Shown piece after piece: positions 27,901 to 35,404 of a stretch of 64,000 nucleotides of DNA. The notes under the pieces were generated by a model. That model was not told where the DNA came from. It did no database searches and saw only the letters and a program-made list of their open reading frames with translations. Both the position numbers and the translations under genes were made by a program. The stretch lies in assembly GCF_019898765.1 (NCBI RefSeq), contig NZ_JAIOKB010000001.1, forward strand, positions 1 through 64,000, given 5' to 3'. Source of the DNA: Sphingomonas yunnanensis (GTDB lineage Bacteria > Pseudomonadota > Alphaproteobacteria > Sphingomonadales > Sphingomonadaceae). How positions within the stretch are numbered: position 1 is the stretch's first letter; every line of letters starts with the position of its first letter.

Positions 27901-28060
27901 CGATACCCCGAGCTGCGAGCGCCAGGCTGCCCGCCCGGAAGTATCCGGTGGTACGGTCGTAGCGGATCGCCGACGACAGCGCCGGCACCCAGAAGCGCGA
28001 CACGAGGTCGCCGTCCTCGCGGCTATACTTCAGCTTCCAGGTGCGGTCCTGCAGTAGCAT
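24959..28060 (-). CDS. PLD-SNF2 helicase of a helicase-methylase-ATPase defence system
   Basis: 1033 residues. The N-terminal phospholipase-D-like domain has FHEKTGIIEDK (HxK) and AFTGSINET around residues 140-167. An SNF2-type helicase follows: ADEVGLGKTVQAG (Walker A, about 322), VVVDEAHHAR (DEAH, about 432), LLSATPLQT (about 470), VFTGYTDTMDG (about 757), and CTDAAAEGLNFQ with QRIGRIDRLGQR (about 850). It begins one base after the methylase stop codon, so the two are coupled. PLD-fused helicases beside DUF1156 methylases and DUF499 ATPases are a recurrent defence-island combination. The PLD domain may be the nuclease, or a DNA-binding remnant, since only one HxK is evident. Confidence 0.88.
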   Translation of the reverse strand: MLLQDRTWKLKYSREDGDLVSRFWVPALSSAIRYDRTTGYFRAGSLALAARGIEHLALNQGRMRLLVGCTLDDGEVEAIERGMSMMDVVAGKADFGLPETVSSSEREALELLAWLVARGMLDVRVALPCDPVTREPVVGTAIFHEKTGIIEDKTGDRIAFTGSINETVQGWMNNGETFTVFKSWTPNVEYVDEEDRSFATYWADRAERIRTYDVPTAVRLDLLRFLPPDDQLPARLREKPKPDPEPIVLPAPTAPLVPMHDWDQERADLWHRVRTAARNSTGGIWVGEATSPVEAWPHQRRAFLRMYGDASDHAPRLLIADEVGLGKTVQAGLLVRQAWLAGRLKRGLILAPKNVCTQWQAELREKFALDWPIYDGRSFRRYDAATQSIVDTPVTRDAWSAEPFVIMSSHLARRSDRRPELLDAEPYDLVVVDEAHHARQKRTGGRVTPNMLMRLLRDLRYRAHGLILLSATPLQTHALELYDLLSLLGLPPEWDAVAYERYFAALADPHFSVEKMEDCVRLFQATEAFYGTLAPERAARMGGTGGETLSVVRTRRIVAALRGAPSIPRRQLSGEDRVAAVRIMKRWTPVAALMSRHTRSLLRRYQAEGKLQARIAVRDVQDRFIHMEPAERDIYERVENFIRSAYQNADQSQRTAIGFVLTIYRKRLSSSFAALGHSLQGRLERQVDDDQFDLEESGEEVETDEVREKEDVARRLLESAAIRDILADLERLPIDTKARALKDELTKLAAAGYQQTMVFTGYTDTMDGLRDWLADQTRREVICFSGRGGEIRMPDGSWRLVSRAEIKKRFREGKGDILLCTDAAAEGLNFQFCGSLINYDMPWNPMRVEQRIGRIDRLGQRFDDIRIVNLHYHDTVETEVYLALSGRIKLFEDMVGGLQPILSAISREIGSLALAGAHVDVDAMVAHTISVVDTPNVDIDDVDDLGDMPEMGRPALSIADLKAIVAQPRLMPQGYELQRLDGDDFAVEEPTSRRRRRATLSRGFYANHFDHTDFWTPGSASFPLEGLPEPVEA

Positions 28061-28061
28061 G

Positions 28062-30965
28062 TCACTCGGCCGCCATCAGCTCTCGGTACAGCTCGAGCTG
28101 CTGCGGCTCGCCGATCTCGCCCTCATAGGCGATACGACGTAGCTTCTCGAGCGCGTCGAAGTCGTCCGCCGCCGGCTTCACCGCCTTGTCGGCGTCGATG
28201 CCGGAGAACGTCTTCGACGGCGGAAGCACTTCGAGGAGTGCCTCCATTGCAACCTTGAACTCGTCCTCCTGCGCGACGCCGGCCTGCGCCAACATCTCCT
28301 GCGCCGCCTCAGCACCCCGCGTGCGCATGACATGCGCCGCATGATGGAGGGCGTCGATCATCCCCTGGGACCCGTCGGCGGGACCGACGGCGCCCTTCGC
28401 GATCCGGGTGGCCGAATCCCACAGCTTGATCTCCGCCGCCTTCTTCTCGGCCAGACGGCCGATCACCTGAGTCTCGAGATCGACGCCGACGGCGCGAGCG
28501 AGACGCAGGGCCTCGTCATATGGAAAGCTGACCGCCTTGAACGCGTCCCAGGCAAGTACGTAGAACGCCGTCGGTCCGTCCATGTCGGCCTGCGCCTTCG
28601 CGGACGCGAGCTGGGCGAGGCGCCAGGCCTTAACCTCGCGACGCGCCGAGTTGAGCGCATCCTCGGGGCGGACAGCGTAAGGATCGAACTCCTCGAACAT
28701 CTCGCCTTGCGTGCGTCGTCTCTTTTTCGGCTCAGGCGCAGCATTGCCGCGGGTGAGAGGCCAGTGGCGCGAGAAGGCCTCCAACGCAGGACCGAAGCTG
28801 GCGAGGTACAAGTCGACGCCTTGGATCCCGGCCTTCTGGAACTCCCCAACCCGGGCCTTGACCGCGCGGGCGACCTCCGGTTCGACGTCTTCCCAATACA
28901 TCGTGTCTCCCTGAGGCTCCCCGCGTGGGCGGCAGACGAGGAAAATCGTCGAATTCGCAGCCGCCTTGTCCTTGATATGCAGCGACCCCGAGGCTTCGGT
29001 GTTGACCGGCCACGACGCGGTGATGACGAAGCCCGCCTCCATGAGAGACATGGCGAGCGCATCCCACGCGCCGGTATCCTTGTGCGTGAACATGACGGTC
29101 ATGATGCCGTCGTCCTTCAAAACGCGGCGACATTCGGCGAAGATGCCCTCCATCTTTATGCGGTAGTCGTCATCCGCAAGGCGTGCCGCACCCTTTTGTC
29201 CCTTGAAATGTGCTCGATTTGCTACCGCTTCCCCCTGTTTGTCCGTTAGCTGTCTTGTGAACGCTTCGGGATAGACCAGTCCTGCGGTCCGTTTAAGCCA
29301 TACATAGAAAAAATCAGATAGTTCAGCATACATTACGTTGGCGCCGTAGGGCGGATCCATCACTATGCAGTCGACCGAAGCATCTTCAACCGTGCGTAGC
29401 ATTGCTCCGGATCCATTGGTGACGCGGATTGAGCCCACCTCATCCTTCGTCGCGTCCAAAAGATCGCCTCGTTTTTCATCGGCCACCATGTCAACAAGTT
29501 CAGCAAGTGCTTTGCCGGTCTTTTTAAGCCCCCAATCAAGCCCAGCTCCGGCATGAGCGAGTGCCATTTCGCTGTATGACCAACAAAATGCAAAATCGTG
29601 GCGGTCGAATATTGACCTAACTCGCTCCGATGTTGCATCCCATCGACAGGACCGATTGCCATAATTAAGAATACTGTCAATTGCGATGGCAACATAGATG
29701 TATGCCGCTTTCCTCAATTCGGTAAGCGAGCCTGATTTGCTATCCCGATCGAACAAAGCGCGAAAGCGGTCAACGCATGTCCCGACCGCCAGCAGTTGCC
29801 GGGGAGAAAACATATCTCTCCAAAGCGGCATCCCGTACAAGCGTGGTCTATCGTCGTTAGTGCCTTCGGGAAATGGTTCGCTTGGGATCGTGTCCAACAC
29901 ATCCCACTCCTCCAACTTTGCGCGAAGATGGTCTTCGATTTTGGACGCATCCTCATCCGATGCAGACGGTGCGCGATATTTCCTTTGCCAAGAAACCGTT
30001 TTTCGACCTTTTGGTGTCTGCCCTTCAACCTGTTCTCGATAAACGACAGCATACAACTGATCGCCTAAGCCGTGCTCTTGAGCTTGACGTTTGATTTCGT
30101 CCCCGTCGATTGAACGCGCACAGTCTGGAAAAGGACATAGCGCATCGCCTTTGGCGACAGTACCTTGAGATTGGTCTTCCTCGCGATCTACTATCTGAAA
30201 CGAGCACCTTCTAGCGGGATCTCCATACCCACTCCCTGTCCATGGAGTGAGTTTAACGCCTACTCCCGCTGAATTGATAGACCAACCCGGCGACATTGGA
30301 ATCACGCCGCTACAGTAGGGGCAGGACACTGTGCGCGCCCAAAGATATCCATCTACTTGTCTATCTGCGCCCTCATCAGAGTACACGCCTTCTAAAGCAG
30401 TTTTGCAATGATCATAAAACTCGCGCGAGAGTTCGGTGTACTCCGCGACGAGCTTTCTACCGTATCGAGCGGGTAACTCAGCAGTTGCGCGGATGATCAG
30501 GCTCGCGACAGGATTGATGTCATTGGCAATCGCCTGAGCGCCAAGCCGCATTGCTTCAAGAGGAATAGCTCCCCCCCCAGCGGTAGGATCAAGCACAGTG
30601 AGATCACCAATATCGGGGCGAAGCTGCCGCGCCGCCACGTGAGGATGAAATTGGAACGCACGCCGATAGCCATATGGATTGGGCCCAAGGTTCTTCTTCG
30701 ACTTTTTCGCAACCTCAATCTGCATTTTAGTTTTGGCAGGTTCCCCATGGATCCCGAGAGCGTATTTGAAAGAAGCTGGGTCGGTACCGGCCGGTAAAAG
30801 AGACGCCAGCACTGCAGCTCTAGAAGCGACAAGAGGACGTCGAGCCCACCAGACGTGAAGGAAGTAAATTCCTGGCAGAGCGGTCATTGATCGACGCTCG
30901 CGAGCACTTTCCTCGCCAATATCAGCTATCGGTAGCCAACGTTCAATTAAGCGTGTGGTTGTCAT
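28062..30965 (-). CDS. DUF1156 family adenine-specific DNA methylase (967 aa)
   Basis: Predicted N6-adenine methyltransferase (COG1743 type). It opens MTTTRLIERWLPIADIGEESARERR, typical of DUF1156. The SAM site DPTAGGGAIPLEAMRLGA is at 126-143. Cys pairs CPYC (about 212) and CPFPDC (about 278) suggest a zinc ribbon insert, and the catalytic DPPYG is near residue 537. It would mark self DNA in a defence system with the DUF499 ATPase upstream and helicase downstream. Base use changes inside the gene: from about 29170 to 30900 it is clearly AT-richer (lines counted at 47-53% GC) than the remaining 3' part and its neighbours, which suggests recombination within the gene. Confidence 0.9.
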   Translation of the reverse strand: MTTTRLIERWLPIADIGEESARERRSMTALPGIYFLHVWWARRPLVASRAAVLASLLPAGTDPASFKYALGIHGEPAKTKMQIEVAKKSKKNLGPNPYGYRRAFQFHPHVAARQLRPDIGDLTVLDPTAGGGAIPLEAMRLGAQAIANDINPVASLIIRATAELPARYGRKLVAEYTELSREFYDHCKTALEGVYSDEGADRQVDGYLWARTVSCPYCSGVIPMSPGWSINSAGVGVKLTPWTGSGYGDPARRCSFQIVDREEDQSQGTVAKGDALCPFPDCARSIDGDEIKRQAQEHGLGDQLYAVVYREQVEGQTPKGRKTVSWQRKYRAPSASDEDASKIEDHLRAKLEEWDVLDTIPSEPFPEGTNDDRPRLYGMPLWRDMFSPRQLLAVGTCVDRFRALFDRDSKSGSLTELRKAAYIYVAIAIDSILNYGNRSCRWDATSERVRSIFDRHDFAFCWSYSEMALAHAGAGLDWGLKKTGKALAELVDMVADEKRGDLLDATKDEVGSIRVTNGSGAMLRTVEDASVDCIVMDPPYGANVMYAELSDFFYVWLKRTAGLVYPEAFTRQLTDKQGEAVANRAHFKGQKGAARLADDDYRIKMEGIFAECRRVLKDDGIMTVMFTHKDTGAWDALAMSLMEAGFVITASWPVNTEASGSLHIKDKAAANSTIFLVCRPRGEPQGDTMYWEDVEPEVARAVKARVGEFQKAGIQGVDLYLASFGPALEAFSRHWPLTRGNAAPEPKKRRRTQGEMFEEFDPYAVRPEDALNSARREVKAWRLAQLASAKAQADMDGPTAFYVLAWDAFKAVSFPYDEALRLARAVGVDLETQVIGRLAEKKAAEIKLWDSATRIAKGAVGPADGSQGMIDALHHAAHVMRTRGAEAAQEMLAQAGVAQEDEFKVAMEALLEVLPPSKTFSGIDADKAVKPAADDFDALEKLRRIAYEGEIGEPQQLELYRELMAAE

Positions 30966-30978
30966 CGATAGTCCGATC

Positions 30979-31458
30979 TCAGCGCGCTGGCGCGGTCAGG
31001 AGAATACGTAGTGCGGTGAGTACGCGACGCGGGTTTTTGCGATGGACGGCCATGCCCAGCCAGTATGCAGCTTCCTCGCGGGCCATCGCCTCAATGCCCT
31101 CGGCGACATGCACCATCGCAGCGCGTGACCTCATTGGAGCCAGAGTGCGGAACAGCAGGGCAAGCCGAAGCGCCGCGTCCTCTCGAATGGGGGCTCTGAG
31201 TCCATCAATCGGCATGACCTCGAGGCGAATGCCGGCATCCTTCAGCTTCTTGAGCACGCGGACATGGTTAATTTCCAGATTCCGGCCTGCCAGTCCCGCC
31301 ATGCGGACAGGCACGTGGATGTGCGGTGATGCCGGTGAGGGCATCTGCCAGATCTCAACTTGGAGCTCGTTTCCGGCAACCCGCTTGGCGCGCACCTCAT
31401 AAGACGGTTCGATGGTGAGGAGCGTCACGCGCTCGACCCTTGCTGTTCTGGATACCAC
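30979..31458 (-). CDS. Unknown 159-aa protein between the DUF499 ATPase and the methylase
   Basis: Not recognised with certainty. Begins MVSRTARVERVTLLTIEPSYEV. The N-terminal half is beta-rich (RVAGNELQVEIWQMPS; HIHVPVRMAGLAGRNLEINHVRVLKKL). The C-terminal half is helical (REDAALRLALLFRTLAPM; EGIEAMAREEAAYWLGMAVHRKNP). It sits 4 nt after the ATPase stop and 13 nt before the methylase start. Similar small genes recur at this position in DUF499/DUF1156 loci (DUF3780 in some), but I cannot match it to that family. It is likely a structural or adaptor subunit, by position only. Confidence 0.75.
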   Translation of the reverse strand: MVSRTARVERVTLLTIEPSYEVRAKRVAGNELQVEIWQMPSPASPHIHVPVRMAGLAGRNLEINHVRVLKKLKDAGIRLEVMPIDGLRAPIREDAALRLALLFRTLAPMRSRAAMVHVAEGIEAMAREEAAYWLGMAVHRKNPRRVLTALRILLTAPAR

Positions 31459-31462
31459 AGTT

Positions 31463-34400
31463 TCATGCCTTCGCGGTGACTTCGACGAAGGCGGCGGACG
31501 TGCCGAACTTCGTCAGTCGTTCAATGATCTTTTCGGGTTCATCCCCGGACAACACGAGGCCATCAGCGAAGTCGAGCTGGATACCCGTCGCGACGTGCTT
31601 CTCAGCGGCTGCGCGAAGCTGCGGCTCGACGAATTCCCGGGTCTGCTTGGCGTCAGCGACCGTGCCGTCGATGGACATCGAGATGACGGACCCAGCAGTA
31701 GTCTCGTACTCGATTGTGGCGTTCGCCTTCTTCGTGGCGCCGGGCACGCTTTCCACCACGTTAAGCAGCATGAAAAAGTGCCCGAACTCGAACGGGGTCA
31801 GCGACAGCGTCGACACCTTTTCAATCTTCGCCGCGCGCGCACGCTGAAAAACAGTGGAAAGAGCGTCCTTCAGAACTCCTTCGCCGGTGAACGTCTGCGC
31901 AGCTGGCTCGCCCGACGGACCTGGAGCGGCAGGCTGACCTCTGGCTGCCTGACCATCAGCCGAAAGGACGGTGACGGTATCCGCGCGACCGGCTTCCGTC
32001 GGCGATTGGCCGGACTGCTCGCCCGTGCTGGTGCCGGTGCCCCCTGTCTTTGCTTCCGGCTCAGGTGCCTTCACTGGTCGCGGGAAGATGCCGTGGTCGC
32101 GAGCGTAGTCCGCAGTCGAGATGATCGAACTGCCGTCGATGACGATCGACGGGACAGGGTCGCCCTTGCCGGCAGTAAGGCCTTCGCGCTGGTAGACGAA
32201 GACGCCGTCGGTGATGCCCTTGATCACCAACTTGCGGAAGGGGTCGTCACCGACATGCATCGGAAGGGACGGGTCCCGGCGGAACTCGGCGCGCAGCTCG
32301 GCGGCGGTCATCTGTCCGATGCGCTTCAGCGGAGTGCGGTCGCGCACGAACTGCGGCAAGTCCGGCTGATCCTCCGGCGTGCGCAGCTTGCCGATGTCGG
32401 AGAGCTGACGGACGATCTGCGTCTGGCCGGAACCAGGACGTTCGGACGCCGAATGCTGGTCGATCGTCGCAAGGTCGAGCGAGATGGTGCCACCCCCGAG
32501 TGCAGTCCGACTCGAATAGAAGAGGTGCCGGTAGCACTGCTGAATGGCGATCGCGATGTCTGACTCCGACCGCCGCGCCAGCTCGATGACCTGCGCCTTC
32601 TGGTGATCGGCAAGCTCGTTCAGTCGGTCCGCGCGCTTCAGCTCCTGCAGCGCGAGGTGACGCGACACGGTCCCGGTCAGGTGCGGCACGTGCCGGTCAT
32701 CGGCGACAAGAAAGACGAGGTTGTTTCGCAGCTGCCGTAGCCCTGCGCCGTCCTGCCCCTTGCGCTGGTATATGGTCGAGATGAGGTCGGGCACCTCCTC
32801 GACGGCATTGCCGATGCTGAGTGCCTGGTGGTGAATGATCGCGAGGCGCGGCTTGCCGTCGCCGATGTCGTCGGGAACGTCGAAGGCGCCCGCGGGAAAG
32901 GGTACCGCCTCGAACGAGCCGCTGCCGCCGAAGATGTCCTTAATGCGGCTGTCCGCCTCCACCCGTAGCGCCTCGGAATCGACGTTACGCTCCTCGCGGG
33001 CGATAATCTGGGTGAGGTTCGCCTCGGCGTTGAAGCGCAGCGGTACGCCGGGCCGGTCGTCGAGGTACGCCGACCCCTGGATGAAGGCAGCCTCCGCGTC
33101 CGAAACGAAGCTGAGGTCGGCGTCGGGCGACAGCACCGAGTAGCGCAGGTGAGCCGGCGTCAGCCCGCGAAGCTCGTTGTTGTACGCCATCGTGTGGACG
33201 AAGACCGTCCGGGCAACATAGCTCGCATACGGCAGCAGGCCACCGAACCGGTCCGCATCGATGCTGGCAGCCAGGGCGGCGCGGCCCGCCTTGCCGTCGA
33301 TGTCGTTGAGAATCGCGGAGTCGTACTGGCTCTGGTTCAGCCGGGTCGTGAACTCGCGACGGATGCCCTCTTCGCCGAGATCGACATGGTGGGTGTGGAT
33401 CATCGCGGCGTCCCTGGGACGCCTGGCCCAGACGCTGGCGACGGTCTTGGCGAGGATGCGCAGCATGCCGCGCACCCGCTGGAAGTCGGCGAGCGTAGCG
33501 GTCTTGCCGGTCAGGGTGTCGAGCAGGTCGGGATGAAAGGGATAGCTGTTGCCGAGTGCGGTACGCGCCTCGGCGCCCTGGTGACCGGCATCGATCCGGT
33601 CGCGGTGCTGGGTCCAGAGCTGGCAGTATGCGTCCAGCGTATCCTGCGGAACGTCGACCCGCTCGAACAGGCGGCGCTTCAGCACCGCAGCAGTCTCGTC
33701 ATCGCTGGTCGGGTTGAGGATCGTGGCCTTGCGGCCGGATACGCTCTCGAGCTCGCCGACGATCCGCGAGATTTCCTCGTTTTCGCGGGCGAAGGCATCG
33801 GTGGCCTTGCCATCGGAACGGACGGCCAGGGTGAAGACGACGGCTGCGCGGGGCCGACTCTCGACGGCGGCGAACAGCGCCTTGAGGAAGGCCGAGATCT
33901 GGTCGCGGCCATAGGCGTCAGGGCACTTGCGCAGGTACTCGCCGAGCTCGTCCAGCACGACCAGGACGGTGCGGTCGCCGAACACCTCCGCGAGTGTGTC
34001 GGCGCCGGGGGCCCGTCGCATCTCGTCGGACTTGCGGACGATCTCGTACCCGGCAACCCCGCCGATCTGGTAGGCGATCTCGCCCCAGGGGGTGAAGGCC
34101 CGGATGCCGTCGCCCATCGTCCGGCCATTGGACGGATCGGCGGCCTCGCCGTCGAAGGCCGCGACCGACGTCCCCGTCGGCAGCGTGGGCAGCGACACGA
34201 ACTCGCCCATGTTCGGCACGCTCGAACCCTCGCGTGCGCCGTGGATGAGGGCGATCAGGCCGTGCGTCTTGCCGCCGCCGAAGCTGGTGTCGAGCCTGAA
34301 CACGGCCGAGGACGAGCCGTGGCCGGACAGGCGGCCCAGCACCTGGCCGAGCAGCTCCTTGAGGCCGGCGGTTGGATAGGTATTCGCGAAGAACCGTCGC

Positions 34401-34534
34401 GCATCGACGTAGTCAGCGGGGCCCTGCCCAGACAGCACGGGACCGAGACGCGCAGCGAACTCGGCTTCGGACATCGTGCCGTTCAGGATGTCCTGCCGCG
34501 GCTGGCAGGTGTCGAAGATCGTCGTCGAGGCCAT
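31463..34534 (-). CDS. DUF499 ATPase of the defence operon (1023 aa)
   Basis: Large P-loop ATPase of the DUF499/COG1483 type. FRLDTSFGGGKTHGL carries the Walker A (residues 84-91) with the family's SFGGGKTH form. VLVVLDELGEYLRK (190-203) is Walker B and is followed by a sensor-like VVFTLAVRSDG. The C-terminal 250 residues include a low-complexity linker (TGGTGTSTGEQSGQSPTEAGR) and then a domain with GHFFMLLNVVE. DUF499 proteins occur almost only in defence islands with DUF1156 methylases and helicases. The gene starts 4 nt after the HTH gene. Biochemical function unproven in this family. Confidence 0.9.
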   Translation of the reverse strand: MASTTIFDTCQPRQDILNGTMSEAEFAARLGPVLSGQGPADYVDARRFFANTYPTAGLKELLGQVLGRLSGHGSSSAVFRLDTSFGGGKTHGLIALIHGAREGSSVPNMGEFVSLPTLPTGTSVAAFDGEAADPSNGRTMGDGIRAFTPWGEIAYQIGGVAGYEIVRKSDEMRRAPGADTLAEVFGDRTVLVVLDELGEYLRKCPDAYGRDQISAFLKALFAAVESRPRAAVVFTLAVRSDGKATDAFARENEEISRIVGELESVSGRKATILNPTSDDETAAVLKRRLFERVDVPQDTLDAYCQLWTQHRDRIDAGHQGAEARTALGNSYPFHPDLLDTLTGKTATLADFQRVRGMLRILAKTVASVWARRPRDAAMIHTHHVDLGEEGIRREFTTRLNQSQYDSAILNDIDGKAGRAALAASIDADRFGGLLPYASYVARTVFVHTMAYNNELRGLTPAHLRYSVLSPDADLSFVSDAEAAFIQGSAYLDDRPGVPLRFNAEANLTQIIAREERNVDSEALRVEADSRIKDIFGGSGSFEAVPFPAGAFDVPDDIGDGKPRLAIIHHQALSIGNAVEEVPDLISTIYQRKGQDGAGLRQLRNNLVFLVADDRHVPHLTGTVSRHLALQELKRADRLNELADHQKAQVIELARRSESDIAIAIQQCYRHLFYSSRTALGGGTISLDLATIDQHSASERPGSGQTQIVRQLSDIGKLRTPEDQPDLPQFVRDRTPLKRIGQMTAAELRAEFRRDPSLPMHVGDDPFRKLVIKGITDGVFVYQREGLTAGKGDPVPSIVIDGSSIISTADYARDHGIFPRPVKAPEPEAKTGGTGTSTGEQSGQSPTEAGRADTVTVLSADGQAARGQPAAPGPSGEPAAQTFTGEGVLKDALSTVFQRARAAKIEKVSTLSLTPFEFGHFFMLLNVVESVPGATKKANATIEYETTAGSVISMSIDGTVADAKQTREFVEPQLRAAAEKHVATGIQLDFADGLVLSGDEPEKIIERLTKFGTSAAFVEVTAKA

Positions 34535-34538
34535 GTGG

Positions 34539-34766
34539 TTACCTGTTCTGGAGGCGCTCGGCGAGCGCGATGACGGCGGCGAGCTGATCCGCTCGGGCGC
34601 GGAGGAGCGGGAGGAGACGAGAAGGCAGATCGGACGGTTCGCTGTGCTGTCCGATCACCCAGTTCCGCACGGTCCGGTCGGTGACGCCCAGATCGCGCGA
34701 AAGCGGCGACTGCCACTGGCCACCGTACAGGGCCTCGCCGGCCGCTCGCAGAACGCTTTCTTCCAT
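34539..34766 (-). CDS. Small helix-turn-helix protein, likely regulator of the defence operon
   Basis: A 75-residue protein starting at the ATG at 34766 behind AAGGTGGAAG. Residues 19-45 (PLSRDLGVTDRTVRNWVIGQHSEPSDL) form a classic XRE/Cro-like helix-turn-helix. The second half (LPSRLLPLLRARADQLAAVIALAERL) is helical and could dimerise. It is the first gene of the minus-strand operon, 4 nt before the DUF499 gene, and lies downstream of the seven-copy palindrome array. An autoregulatory repressor acting on that array is the simplest idea, but this is inference. Confidence 0.8.
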   Translation of the reverse strand: MEESVLRAAGEALYGGQWQSPLSRDLGVTDRTVRNWVIGQHSEPSDLPSRLLPLLRARADQLAAVIALAERLQNR

Positions 34767-34979
34767 CTTCCACCTTCTAGGAAGGCTCGCAGAACGCAGC
34801 AAGGTCGCGGCGCGATTTTCTTCCGAACCTCACCGCGATGGTTTTCAAGGTGACCTGGATACTGGGAAGCAGGTGGACGGCTCTAGCCGTTGCTGATGCC
34901 CATGGACGATCAGGCGCAACCGGCTGGTGGCTGATCGTGCTTCCTTCCGAACCTGAACGATCCGCGGTTCAACGGCGAT

Positions 34980-35080
34980 GACGCCTCGCGCGCACGGAGT
35001 CTCTCATCTCTCTTCTTATAGAGTCTAGAGATTAGAGAAATCCGCGCGCGGGCGCGAGCGCGCGCTAGCCCGCGTGCATG
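34980..35080. other. Mixed AT-rich and GC-alternating segment upstream of the HTH gene
   Basis: The non-coding stretch 34767-35179 holds no gene that I can support. Within it, 35000-35040 is AT-rich with short inverted pieces (atctct / agagat), next to an alternating CG run at 35044-35066 and a 7-bp inverted repeat CGCGGGC / GCCCGCG (35047-35053 and 35068-35074). The operon promoter and leader should lie here, but no clear -35/-10 pair is seen. Confidence 0.5.
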
Positions 35081-35179
35081 CGCTGTAGCCGGGACAACGT
35101 CAACGGCTTGAAACCGGCGGAAAACCGACGATCTTGCATTTTGAAGGTGGCGCTCAAAGCGTGGTCTGCAGGCGACGTT

Positions 35180-35379
35180 TGCACACATGTGCATCCGTGC
35201 CAGCCGTTATGCACACATGTGCAAACGCTCGTTTCCAAGTCGCGCCCGCGATTATGCACACGTGTGCATAATCGGGCACGCGGATGCACATGTGTGCAAA
35301 CGGCACCACTTGCACACATGTACATAAACCGTCTGAGTTATGCACACCTGTGCAAACCGGCACGTTGCACATGTGTGCA
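35180..35379. repeat. Array of seven 14-bp palindromes, TGCACA-NN-TGTGCA
   Basis: Copies at 35180-35193, 35210-35223, 35255-35268, 35285-35298, 35311-35324 (one mismatch, right arm TGTACA), 35341-35354 and 35366-35379. Start-to-start steps are 30, 45, 30, 26, 30 and 25 bp. Most copies extend to A/T-TGCACA-NN-TGTGCA-A/T; the third is part of a 26-bp perfect palindrome at 35249-35274. The central dinucleotide varies (CA, CA, CG, TG, CA, CC, TG) while the arms hold, as expected for a dimeric protein's sites. The array lies between the PLD nuclease stop codon and the HTH-DUF499 operon, about 410-610 nt upstream of its first start codon. Confidence 0.9.
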
Positions 35380-35404
35380 TACAATGGCCGATGCGGATCT
35401 TGTT

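Noticed and set aside
26030..28057. 675-codon frame antisense to the helicase
   Set aside because: No protein-like features; the helicase motifs on the other strand are complete.
20073..34766. BREX or DISARM system
   Set aside because: No PglZ, BrxL or BrxC-type gene and no DrmA/DrmB (DUF1998) gene; the methylase and ATPase are of the DUF1156/DUF499 kind instead.
34539..34766. Antitoxin of a toxin-antitoxin pair
   Set aside because: Its partner gene would be the 1023-aa DUF499 ATPase, which is not a toxin type; a regulator role fits better.
35180..35379. CRISPR array
   Set aside because: The repeats are only 14 bp, palindromic, unevenly spaced with 11-31 bp between them, and no cas gene is present.
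34980..35380. Plasmid or phage replication origin with iterons
   Set aside because: AT-rich stretch and repeats are there, but no replication initiator gene is recognised anywhere in the island and the repeats are dyads, not direct iterons.
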